From assembly GCF_024701375.2 (NCBI RefSeq), contig NZ_CP113910.1, forward strand, positions 4,836,001-4,900,000: a stretch of DNA of 64,000 bases. The letters run 5' to 3'. A model generated the notes under the pieces. It ran no database searches. It was not told where the DNA came from and saw only the letters and a list, made by a program, of their open reading frames with translations. Origin of the DNA: Streptomyces sp. KMM 9044. Lineage in GTDB: Bacteria > Actinomycetota > Actinomycetes > Streptomycetales > Streptomycetaceae. How positions within the stretch are numbered: the stretch's first letter is position 1; each line of letters begins with the position of its first letter. The position numbers and the translations under genes are program-made. Positions 29,968 to 38,089 of the stretch are shown in pieces.

Positions 29968-30663
29968 ATGAACCGGATCATCTCGTACAGCACAGCCGAC
30001 AAGGCCGATGTCCTGGGCTTCCCCGGAGCCGCCGGAAACCTCACGTCCGACCGGCAGCGCATCCTCGGCGGGGTGCGCGACAGGGCGCGGAGAAGCCGGC
30101 TGGAACTCGACCGCCAGGGCATCGACTGGGGTCTGTCGGTCCCTGACGCCCTCGAACACCTCCTGGCCGGTCACGCGAGTTCGAACGCGGAGTACGCGGC
30201 CGGCGCCTACCACCGTGCTCTCCAGCACATCATCGACTGCAACGCGTCCGATCCCTTCGAGCCGGGCGTGTACTCCAAGCCGTCCACCTTCTTCGGCCTC
30301 GTCGACGAAGAACTGCGCCGCCTGGGCGTGAGCGCTGATCTGCTGCTGCACGAGCACCTGTTCTCGGGGCCACCGAAGGAGATCCCCTTCCCCATCCCCC
30401 ACCCCGTGGACGGCCCGCACATCGGCATACTTCCGTTGGCCAAGGCCAAGGCCAAGGCCAAGGCCAAGGCCAAGGCCAAGGCCAAGGCCAAGGCCGCCGC
30501 CGACGCCTACCGTGCCGTACTGGACCGCATGGAAGAGGGATTCCGGTACGACGTCCAAGAACTCGTCGAGAAGCTCGAGACCGAGCACAACGAACGGGAG
30601 TACGCGACGCAGAACATCGACTGGTACACCCAGGACACCCTCTTCCTCTCCATCACCGGATGA
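29968..30663 (+). CDS. Hypothetical protein with a Lys-Ala repeat tract
   Basis: A 231-aa soluble protein beginning MNRIISYSTADKADVLGF and ending NIDWYTQDTLFLSITG. I recall it as a Streptomyces family of unknown function (DUF7691-like), and have not verified this. ATG 29968 is used; upstream extension is poor. Residues about 157-176 are an alternating Lys-Ala tract from nine copies of GGCCAA, inserted in what is otherwise a short LPLAKA linker. The protein has no signal peptide or membrane segment and stands alone between a pseudogene and rbsD. Confidence 0.75.
   Translation: MNRIISYSTADKADVLGFPGAAGNLTSDRQRILGGVRDRARRSRLELDRQGIDWGLSVPDALEHLLAGHASSNAEYAAGAYHRALQHIIDCNASDPFEPGVYSKPSTFFGLVDEELRRLGVSADLLLHEHLFSGPPKEIPFPIPHPVDGPHIGILPLAKAKAKAKAKAKAKAKAKAAADAYRAVLDRMEEGFRYDVQELVEKLETEHNEREYATQNIDWYTQDTLFLSITG
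30438..30495 (+). repeat. (GGCCAA)9 microsatellite in a coding region
   Basis: Nine perfect GGCCAA units (30438-30491) plus GGCC. The unit is 6 bases long, so copy changes keep frame and only alter the number of Lys-Ala pairs. Confidence 0.95.
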
Positions 30664-30755
30664 CCGATCCAGAGGCGACACCCGTCATCACCATCGAGGG
30701 CGATGACAGGGCGCGAGCGTCACGGAAGTGCCGACGGATCCTTGCGGGCCGTCCC

Positions 30756-31145
30756 TCAGAAGAACACCCCGCACCGCAGCAGCACGTTCGCGTACGGCCG
30801 TGCCTCGCCGGTGCGGACGACGAGCCGGGCGCCGGCGGTCAGTTCCTTGAGGCGTTCGTGCGGGACCAGGTCCAGGGCGGGGAAGTGGCCCGCCAGCAGG
30901 TCCGCGGCCTCGGGGTTGGCCCGGCGGATCTCGGTGGCGGCCGTCGCGCCCTCGACCACCAGCTCGGCCAGCAGCCCCTCCAGGACCTCCGCGAAGGACG
31001 GCACCCCGGCCCGGAACGCCAGGTCCACCACGCGCGGCCCGTCCGGGATCGGCATGCCCGCGTCGCACACCAGCACCCGGTCCGTGTGGCCCAGTCCGGC
31101 CAGCGCGCCGCACAGGTGCCGGTTCAGGATTCCGCCCTTCCTCAC
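30756..31145 (-). CDS. rbsD: D-ribose pyranase
   Basis: A 129-aa RbsD/FucU-family protein. It has the N-terminal MRKGGILNRHLCGALAGLGH with the catalytic histidine, DAGMPIP near 28-34, and a C-terminal YANVLLRCGVFF. It interconverts pyran and furan forms of D-ribose for ribokinase. It starts at GTG 31145 inside a GTGA overlap with rbsK. Confidence 0.93.
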   Translation of the reverse strand: MRKGGILNRHLCGALAGLGHTDRVLVCDAGMPIPDGPRVVDLAFRAGVPSFAEVLEGLLAELVVEGATAATEIRRANPEAADLLAGHFPALDLVPHERLKELTAGARLVVRTGEARPYANVLLRCGVFF

Positions 31146-32047
31146 AGCGCCGCGACCTCCTCGGCCGTCGGGAAGGACGCCTGCGCGCCCTCCCGGGTGA
31201 CCGTCACCGCCCCCACCCGGGCCGCGTAGGCCGCCGCCTGGGCCAGGGACTCGCCCAGGCCCAGCCGCCAGGCCAGCGCGGCGGTGAAGGAGTCGCCCGC
31301 ACCCGTGGTGTCCACGGCCCGGACCTTCACGGAGGGGATGCGGGAGACCCCGTCGGACGAGGCCACCAGCGCGCCCTCGCCGCCCAGCGTCACCACCACC
31401 GAGCGGGGGCCCTTCGCGAGCAGCAGCCGCGCCCAGTCCTCGGGCTCCTCACCGGCACGGGCCGCCTCGCCGAGGATCACCTTCGCCTCGTGCTCGTTGA
31501 CGATCAACGGGTCGCAGGCCGCCAGCACCTCGCCCGGCAGGGGCCGCGGCGGTGACGGGTTCAGTACCAGCCTGCTGTCCGGCGCCAGCGAACGCGCCAC
31601 CTCCACCACCGTCTCCAGCGGGATCTCCAACTGGGTGGAGACCACCTTGGCGGCGTGGAAGAGGCTCCCGGCGGCGCGTACGTCGTCGGGCGTCAGCCGG
31701 CCGTTGGCGCCCGGCGAGACGACGATGCTGTTGTCCCCGGACGGGTCCACCGTGATCAGCGCGACGCCGGTGGGCGCCCCGCCCGCCACCACGCCGACCG
31801 TGTCGACCCCGGCCTCCCGCTGCGAGTCCAGCAGGAGCCGCCCGTGGGCGTCGTCGCCGACCCGGGCCAGCAGGGCCGTCCGGGCGCCGAGCCGGGCGGC
31901 GGCGACCGCCTGGTTGGCGCCCTTGCCGCCCGGGTGGACGACCAGGTCGGAGCCGAGCACCGTCTCCCCGGCGTCCGGCCGGCGTTCGACGCCGATCACC
32001 AGGTCGGCGTTGGCCGACCCCACGACCAGCAGGTCGTAGTCGTACAT
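31142..32047 (-). CDS. rbsK: Ribokinase
   Basis: A 301-aa PfkB-family kinase. It has GGKGANQAVAAARLGA near 37-52 and the C-terminal signature DTTGAGDSFTAALAW with the catalytic aspartate near 250. ATG 32047 is preferred because GGGGAG lies 7 bases upstream. It phosphorylates ribose for the pentose phosphate pathway. It is upstream of rbsD, but the ABC transporter genes normally found with it are missing apart from a fragment of rbsB. Confidence 0.93.
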   Translation of the reverse strand: MYDYDLLVVGSANADLVIGVERRPDAGETVLGSDLVVHPGGKGANQAVAAARLGARTALLARVGDDAHGRLLLDSQREAGVDTVGVVAGGAPTGVALITVDPSGDNSIVVSPGANGRLTPDDVRAAGSLFHAAKVVSTQLEIPLETVVEVARSLAPDSRLVLNPSPPRPLPGEVLAACDPLIVNEHEAKVILGEAARAGEEPEDWARLLLAKGPRSVVVTLGGEGALVASSDGVSRIPSVKVRAVDTTGAGDSFTAALAWRLGLGESLAQAAAYAARVGAVTVTREGAQASFPTAEEVAAL

Positions 32048-32088
32048 GGAAGGGCTCCCCACGTGGTCGTCATGTCGTCATACAGTCG

Positions 32089-32120
32089 CCGCACAGCCGC
32101 ACAGCCGCACAGCCGCACAG
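32089..32120. repeat. Short tandem repeat (CCGCACAG)4
   Basis: Four perfect 8-base units lie in the spacer between rbsK and the rbsB remnant. They are followed by further GTCG/GCGCAGTCG-like repeats to about 32165. This looks like slippage in a decaying spacer. Confidence 0.9.
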
Positions 32121-32223
32121 CCATACGGTCGTCGCGCGGTCGCGCAGTCGCGCAGTCGTACGGTCGCCGGGGGCGGCCGGTCGTGACGACCGACCGCCCC
32201 CGGTTCTGATCCCTCGTCGGCGT

Positions 32224-32482
32224 CGGCCGCTGAACCCGGCCACGTTCTCCTTCGTGACCACCTTCACCGGAACCGTCACCGTCTCGTCGATCTTCCTGCC
32301 CTCGGCGGCGCGCAGCGCGTTGTCCACCGCGATCCTGCCCAGTTCGCGCGGCTGCTGCGCGACGGACGCGTACAGCGTGCCCTCCTCGACCGTCTTGAGC
32401 CCGTCCGGCGTGCGGTCGAAGCCGACGACCTGGACCGACTTCCCGGCGCTGAAACCGAACGCCCCGGCGCCCTGTCACACCC
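32224..32482 (-). pseudogene. rbsB: C-terminal remnant of a ribose-binding protein gene
   Basis: Reading leftward, the frame gives VQVVGFDRTPDGLKTVEEG, ASVAQQPRELGRIAVDNAL and VVTKENVAGFSG, the C-terminal third of a periplasmic sugar-binding protein. It begins abruptly about 20 bases before the recD2 start, with no start codon and no N-terminal part. The expected stop after VAGF is lost, so the frame runs on into the repeat spacer. The remainder of the ribose ABC operon is absent, which implies a deletion or rearrangement next to recD2. Confidence 0.8.
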
Positions 32483-32500
32483 CACCGGTACCGTCGGACC

Positions 32501-34753
32501 ATGTCCAACCAGTCCGCAGCGGCCCCCGGGGATCGGCGTCTCGCCACTCTCGAAGGTGTGCTGGAGCGCATCACGTACTCCAACGAGGAGAACGGCTACA
32601 CGGTCGCCCGCGTCGACACCGGCAGAGGCGCCGGCGACCTGCTCACGGTCGTCGGGGCGCTGCTCGGTGCGCAGGTCGGGGAGTCACTGCGGATGGAGGG
32701 CCGCTGGGGGTCGCACCCGCAGTACGGGAAGCAGTTCCACGTCGAGAACTACACGACACTGCTCCCGGCCACCGTCCAGGGCATCCGGCGCTACCTCGGT
32801 TCCGGGCTGGTCAAGGGCATCGGGCCGGTCTTCGCCGACCGCATCACGCAGCACTTCGGCCTGGACACCCTGACCGTCATCGAGGAGGAGCCCAAGCGGC
32901 TCATCGAGGTTCCCGGCCTCGGGCCCAAGCGGACCAGGAAGATCGCCGACGCCTGGGAGGAGCAGAAGGCGATCAAGGAGGTCATGCTCTTCCTCCAGAC
33001 CGTCGAGGTGTCGACGTCGATCGCGGTCCGGATCTACAAGAAGTACGGGGACGCCTCGATCTCCGTCGTGAAGAACCAGCCGTACCGGCTGGCGTCCGAC
33101 GTCTGGGGCATCGGCTTCCTCACCGCCGACAAGATCGCCCAGTCCGTCGGCATCCCGCACGACAGCCCCGACAGGGCCAAGGCGGGCCTGCAGTACGCGC
33201 TGTCGCAGGCCACCGACCAGGGCCACTGCTATCTGCCCGAGGAGAAGCTGATCGCCGACGCGGTGAAGCTGCTCCAGGTGGACACCGGGCTCGTCATCGA
33301 GTGCCTCGCCGAGCTGGCCGCCGAGCCGGAGGAGGGCGAGGACCCCGGAGTCGTGCGGGAGAAGATCCCCGATCCGGAGGGCGGCGACCCGGTCACCGCC
33401 GTCTATCTCGTCCCCTTCCACCGTGCCGAACTGGCCCTCTCCGCCCAGCTGCTGCGCCTCCTGCGCACCGGGGAGGACCGGATGCCGGGCTTCCGGGACG
33501 TGGCCTGGGACAAGGCGCTGACCTGGCTGAAGGGGCGAACCGGGGCCGACCTCGCTCCCGAGCAGGAGGCCGCCGTGAAGCTGGCACTCACCGAGAAGGT
33601 CGCGGTCCTCACCGGCGGCCCCGGCTGCGGCAAGTCCTTCACCGTCCGCTCGATCGTGGAGCTGGCCCGCGCCAGGAAGGCCAAGGTGGTGCTCGCGGCC
33701 CCGACCGGCCGTGCCGCCAAGCGCCTGGCCGAGCTGACCGGCGCCGAGGCCTCCACCGTCCACCGCCTGCTGGAGCTCAAGCCCGGGGGCGACGCGGCCT
33801 ACGACCGGGACCGTCCGCTGGACGCCGACCTGGTGGTGGTCGACGAGGCGTCCATGCTGGACCTGCTCCTGGCCAACAAGCTGGTCAAGGCCGTGGCCCC
33901 CGGCGCCCACCTCCTCTTCGTCGGCGACGTCGACCAGTTGCCCAGTGTCGGCGCGGGCGAAGTACTCCGGGACCTGCTGGCCGACGGAAGTCCCGTCCCC
34001 GCCGTCCGCCTCACCCGCGTCTTCCGCCAGGCCCAGCAGTCGGGCGTGGTGACCAACGCGCACCGGATCAACGCCGGACAGCACCCGCTCACCGACGGCA
34101 TGAAGGACTTCTTCCTCTTCGTCGAGGACGACACGGAGGAGGCGGGCCGGCTCACCGTGGACGTGGCGGCCCGGCGCATCCCGGCGAAGTTCGGGCTCGA
34201 CCCGCGCCGTGACGTCCAGGTCCTGGCCCCCATGCACCGCGGCCCGGCCGGCGCCGGCACGCTGAACGGTCTGCTCCAGCAGGCCGTCACCCCGGGCCGC
34301 CCCGACCTGCCCGAGAAGCGGTTCGGCGGCCGGGTCTTCCGCGTCGGCGACAAGGTCACCCAGATCCGCAACAACTACGAGAAGGGTGAGAACGGGGTCT
34401 TCAACGGCACCGTCGGCGTGGTCACCTCACTCGACCCGGTCGACCAGCGGCTGACGGTGCTGACGGACGAGGACGAGGAGGTGCCGTACGAGTTCGACGA
34501 GCTGGACGAGCTGGCCCACGCCTACGCGGTGACCATCCACCGCTCCCAGGGCAGCGAGTACCCGGCCGTCGTCATCCCGGTGACCACGGGGGCCTGGATG
34601 ATGCTGCAGCGCAACCTGCTCTACACGGCGGTCACCCGCGCCAAACGGCTGGTCGTCCTCGTCGGCTCCCGCAGGGCGATCGGACAGGCGGTGCGCACGG
34701 TCTCGGCCGGCAGGCGCTGTACGGCGCTCGACTTCCGGCTCGCGGGCGCCTGA
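32501..34753 (+). CDS. recD2: RecD2-type ATP-dependent DNA helicase
   Basis: A 750-aa SF1B helicase of the RecD/TraA family without a RecBC context. It has an N-terminal OB-like region and helix-hairpin-helix motifs (about 1-280, KGIGPVFADRI, VPGLGPKRTRKI), Walker A GGPGCGKS near 370, motif II VVDEASMLDL near 445, FVGDVDQLPSVG near 475, FRQAQQS near 508 and the C-terminal motif VI VTRAKRLV near 728. It unwinds DNA 5' to 3' in repair. The length is normal. Its start is abutted by the truncated rbsB gene. Confidence 0.94.
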   Translation: MSNQSAAAPGDRRLATLEGVLERITYSNEENGYTVARVDTGRGAGDLLTVVGALLGAQVGESLRMEGRWGSHPQYGKQFHVENYTTLLPATVQGIRRYLGSGLVKGIGPVFADRITQHFGLDTLTVIEEEPKRLIEVPGLGPKRTRKIADAWEEQKAIKEVMLFLQTVEVSTSIAVRIYKKYGDASISVVKNQPYRLASDVWGIGFLTADKIAQSVGIPHDSPDRAKAGLQYALSQATDQGHCYLPEEKLIADAVKLLQVDTGLVIECLAELAAEPEEGEDPGVVREKIPDPEGGDPVTAVYLVPFHRAELALSAQLLRLLRTGEDRMPGFRDVAWDKALTWLKGRTGADLAPEQEAAVKLALTEKVAVLTGGPGCGKSFTVRSIVELARARKAKVVLAAPTGRAAKRLAELTGAEASTVHRLLELKPGGDAAYDRDRPLDADLVVVDEASMLDLLLANKLVKAVAPGAHLLFVGDVDQLPSVGAGEVLRDLLADGSPVPAVRLTRVFRQAQQSGVVTNAHRINAGQHPLTDGMKDFFLFVEDDTEEAGRLTVDVAARRIPAKFGLDPRRDVQVLAPMHRGPAGAGTLNGLLQQAVTPGRPDLPEKRFGGRVFRVGDKVTQIRNNYEKGENGVFNGTVGVVTSLDPVDQRLTVLTDEDEEVPYEFDELDELAHAYAVTIHRSQGSEYPAVVIPVTTGAWMMLQRNLLYTAVTRAKRLVVLVGSRRAIGQAVRTVSAGRRCTALDFRLAGA

Positions 34754-34996
34754 ACCGTCGTTGTCGCGGCCCTTCGTCCCCGCCCCGGAAGAAAAATGAT
34801 CGATCAAACGAGTCGGGAACGTCACAGAGGCCTTCCGGAAGGGGAACGCAAGAGGCAGGATGAGCAAGTTGGCGGCACTCAGTGCCGCCGATAGGCCCGA
34901 TGGTCGACCCCGAGTGCACTCTCCTGAGCCAAGTGGGGGATGGTAGAGACAGTCAGGGCACCTCGAAGATGAGGCACTACGTCGGTGAGGGAAGAC

Positions 34997-36286
34997 GTGA
35001 GCGACAACTCTGTAGTACTGCGGTACGGCGACGGCGAGTACACCTACCCGGTGGTCGACAGCACGGTCGGTGACAAGGGCTTCGACATCGGGAAGCTCCG
35101 TGCCAACACCGGCCTGGTGACGCTGGACAGCGGCTACGGCAACACCGCCGCATACAAATCCGCGATCACGTACCTGGACGGCGAGGGAGGCATCCTCCGT
35201 TACCGCGGGTACCCCATCGAGCAGCTGGCCGAGCGCTCCTCCTTCCTGGAGGTCGCCTACCTGCTGATCAACGGCGAGCTGCCGACCGTCGACGAGCTCA
35301 CCGGGTTCCAGACCGAGATCACGCAGCACACCCTGCTGCACGAGGACGTCAAGAACTTCTACCGCGGCTTCCCGCGCGACGCCCATCCGATGGCCATGCT
35401 GTCGTCGGTCGTCTCGGCGCTGTCGACGTTCTACCAGGACAGCCACAACCCGTTCGACGAGCGTCAGCGCAACCTCTCCACGATCCGGCTGCTCGCCAAG
35501 CTTCCGACGATCGCGGCCTACGCGTACAAGAAGTCGATCGGTCACCCGTTCGTCTACCCGCGCAACGACCTCGGCTACGTCGAGAACTTCCTGCGCATGA
35601 CGTTCTCCGTGCCGGCCCAGGAGTACGACCTCGACCCGGTCGTCGTCTCGGCCCTGGACAAGCTGCTCATCCTGCACGCGGACCACGAGCAGAACTGCTC
35701 GACCTCCACGGTGCGCCTGGTGGGCTCCTCGCAGGCGAACATGTTCGCCTCGATCTCCGCCGGCATCTCCGCCCTGTGGGGCCCGCTGCACGGTGGCGCC
35801 AACCAGTCGGTGCTGGAGATGCTCGAGGGCATCCAGGCCGAGGGCGGCGACGTCGACTCCTTCATCCGCAAGGTGAAGAACAAGGAGGACGGCGTCCGCC
35901 TGATGGGCTTCGGCCACCGGGTCTACAAGAACTTCGACCCGCGCGCCAAGATCATCAAGGCCGCCGCGCACGACGTGCTGTCCGCCCTCGGCAAGTCCGA
36001 CGAGTTGCTGGACATCGCGCTCAAGCTGGAGGAGCACGCGCTCTCCGACGACTACTTCGTCTCGCGCAGCCTCTACCCGAACGTGGACTTCTACACCGGC
36101 CTGATCTACCGGGCCATGGGCTTCCCGACCGAGATGTTCACGGTCCTGTTCGCCCTCGGCCGCCTGCCGGGCTGGATCGCCCAGTGGCACGAGATGATCA
36201 AGGAGCCGGGATCCCGCATCGGCCGCCCGCGCCAGATCTACACGGGCGTGGTGGAGCGCGACTTCATTCCGGTCGAGGAACGCTGA
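34997..36286 (+). CDS. gltA: Citrate synthase
   Basis: A 429-aa type II citrate synthase. It has active-site histidines in HADHEQNCSTST near 230 and GFGHRVYKNFDPR near 305, and the aspartate in YPNVDFYTG near 360. GTG 34997 with GAGGGAA upstream gives VSDNSVVL, matching the streptomycete protein; GTG 34985 is an alternative. It condenses acetyl-CoA and oxaloacetate in the TCA cycle. A strong hairpin follows. Confidence 0.96.
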   Translation: MSDNSVVLRYGDGEYTYPVVDSTVGDKGFDIGKLRANTGLVTLDSGYGNTAAYKSAITYLDGEGGILRYRGYPIEQLAERSSFLEVAYLLINGELPTVDELTGFQTEITQHTLLHEDVKNFYRGFPRDAHPMAMLSSVVSALSTFYQDSHNPFDERQRNLSTIRLLAKLPTIAAYAYKKSIGHPFVYPRNDLGYVENFLRMTFSVPAQEYDLDPVVVSALDKLLILHADHEQNCSTSTVRLVGSSQANMFASISAGISALWGPLHGGANQSVLEMLEGIQAEGGDVDSFIRKVKNKEDGVRLMGFGHRVYKNFDPRAKIIKAAAHDVLSALGKSDELLDIALKLEEHALSDDYFVSRSLYPNVDFYTGLIYRAMGFPTEMFTVLFALGRLPGWIAQWHEMIKEPGSRIGRPRQIYTGVVERDFIPVEER

Positions 36287-36315
36287 CCGAACACGCGAGC
36301 CGCGACACGGGTACC

Positions 36316-36364
36316 ACGACGGATGGCACGCCCACCTCATCCCGAGGGGCGTGCCATCCGTCGT
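36316..36364. terminator. Terminator of gltA
   Basis: A perfect 17-bp stem (36316-36332 with 36348-36364) with a 15-base loop lies 30 bases after the gltA stop. Confidence 0.92.
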
Positions 36365-37011
36365 CGGTTCGTCTTCGGCCGGCCGGGCCGGGGCCGGCCG
36401 GTGTGCCGGCGCGTGCCTCGTCGAAAAGGAGAAGGCGCCCTGCGCCGGTCCCCCCACGGGCCGACGTCAGAGCGCCTTCCCGTGTCCCGGTGCGGATTCC
36501 CCCCACGGGATCCGGCCGGGCGTCTGTGAAGATCAGCGCCTGAATCGCTGTCGGGCGAGCACGGTGAGCGGAGCTCACGGCACTCGTGCGGTCTGCCGGG
36601 ACGCGCACCGTCGGGAGGGCCGCTCAAAGCTCTCCGATGTACGTGCCCCGGCAACGCAGCTCCGGGAAAGTCCCCCAAGACATTCCCAGATGCCGGGTCG
36701 CGCCCCCCAAGACGCTTCCCGACATCGCCAACTTAGACCTTCGAACCCCTTCGATGGCTACGTTCACGTCACTGTGATCTGCGTCTCTTGCATGTGCCTG
36801 TTAGGTGCGCAAGGGCCCTGAATTGCCGATGCGCCCCAAGTGTAAGGAAGATGCGCGAGTCTTGTGAAGAGCTTATGTGAAATGTCGTACCGGACTCCAG
36901 GGGGTGAGGTCAGCTGAGACCTCAATGAAACGAACGCAGTCGCAGGCTGTGGGAGGCGACGGAGCCGGAGAGGGGCGTGGCGGCGTTCCCGGCGCGCTGC
37001 CCGCGACGGCC
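36365..37011. other. Gene-poor intergenic region
   Basis: About 650 bp between the gltA terminator and copZ. I see no gene with a good start. Two similar short segments (CCCCCAAGAC then a TTCCC) lie near 36672 and 36706. The GC content falls slightly around 36740-36900, which could hold a promoter or a small RNA; nothing more can be supported. Confidence 0.5.
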
Positions 37012-37251
37012 TCAGGCGGGGCCGACGAGCTCGAAGCCGGCCTCGTCGACGGCGGCGCGGACGGCCTCCTCGTCGAGCGGGGCGGTGGAGACGACGGTGA
37101 CCTCGCCGGTGGCGGCGGCGGCCTTCACCGAGTCGACCCCGGGGATCTCGGAGATCTCGCCGGAGACGGCGCCTTCGCAGTGGCCGCAGCTCATGCCGTT
37201 CACCTGGTAGACGGCGGTGACGGATCCCTGGGTGCCGGTCTGGGCGGTCAT
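37012..37251 (-). CDS. copZ: Copper chaperone CopZ-like protein
   Basis: A 79-aa heavy-metal-associated domain protein with the Cu(I) site GMSCGHC near 19-25. ATG 37251 has GGAG 8 bases upstream. It binds Cu(I) in the cytoplasm and passes it to a P-type ATPase, which is not in this window. A CsoR-type operator lies 70 bp upstream, so it should be induced by copper. Confidence 0.92.
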   Translation of the reverse strand: MTAQTGTQGSVTAVYQVNGMSCGHCEGAVSGEISEIPGVDSVKAAAATGEVTVVSTAPLDEEAVRAAVDEAGFELVGPA

Positions 37252-37320
37252 GTCGTTGCTCCTCGCTGAGGCGTATGGGGTCGAGGGGTCCACGGGGGCC
37301 GGGGCCTCCACGCCCAGACT

Positions 37321-37337
37321 ATACCCCTAGGGGGTAT
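37321..37337. promoter_or_regulatory. CsoR-type copper operator
   Basis: ATACCCCTAGGGGGTAT is a near-perfect palindrome of the actinobacterial CsoR operator form. It lies upstream of copZ, where a repressor would block the leftward promoter until copper binds. Confidence 0.85.
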
Positions 37338-38089
37338 TAATCCGCGACCGGCGGGCCGAGGCGGCGGAACGGGACGTCCTCCGGCGCCTGGGTGGGGGCC
37401 TCACGCCCGGCGCCCTCCTGGGCGAGGATCGGTTCCAGTCCGCCCTCGTGGACGTTCTGCCCGGGGAACGGCGCCCTGCGGGTGCGGAGCCCCGTGGCGT
37501 GCCGGGCGTGACGGAAGAGCCGCGTACGGGGGGCATGCGTGGCACGAGAGGGGCGTCTGTGGCGTAAGTGGCGTAAAGGTGCGTAGTGGTCCATCGGCGG
37601 GGCGAATTGACCTGCCCCGCCGACGGACTTCGCAGGCGCCACCCGTCCATGCCGGGTGCGTGAGTGCCCGTTCCGGGGGCGTACAGTCAAGATCTCGTCC
37701 GAATGTCCGGACAAAACATTGACAGGGCTTCACCTGCACGACTAGAAACCGGGGGAGAGCCGTGCGGGGACGACAACGACGAGCCACGAACGCCGCCGCC
37801 GGCCTCCGTACCCCGGGGCGCCCCTGGCAGCCCCGGTACCGATCGCCTCCGGCGCGGGCGGCGGCTTCGCTTTGGCAGGAGCGAAGTGCGTGCGACGACT
37901 CCCCGCCCGCCACGGCCCCGCGCCGGAGGTTTCCCGTCCGCCGCCGATATGGGTGCTCCCGGGGCGTTCGCGGCGTGTGCGCGTACCACGGACGCGGTAC
38001 GGGACAGCGGGTGCGTACGCCTGGAGGAGGTGGCGAGGTCGGTCTGCGGTCGGCATCGGGCCCACAGGCCGACCCCGTACCGTTGACGC
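37338..38089. other. Intergenic region with a possible gene fragment
   Basis: About 750 bp. A leftward frame ending at 37327 gives a plausible C-terminal tail (GGLEPILAQEGAGREAPTQ), but its upstream part looks non-coding, so it may be the relic of a gene removed at this point. The rest is promoter space for the hydrolase-ABC gene at 38090 and shows no other supported gene. Confidence 0.4.

Noticed and set aside
29656..30681. A leftward 341-codon frame with repeated Gly-Leu
   Set aside because: The Gly-Leu run is just the antisense reading of the GGCCAA repeat; the + strand frame has the conserved protein.
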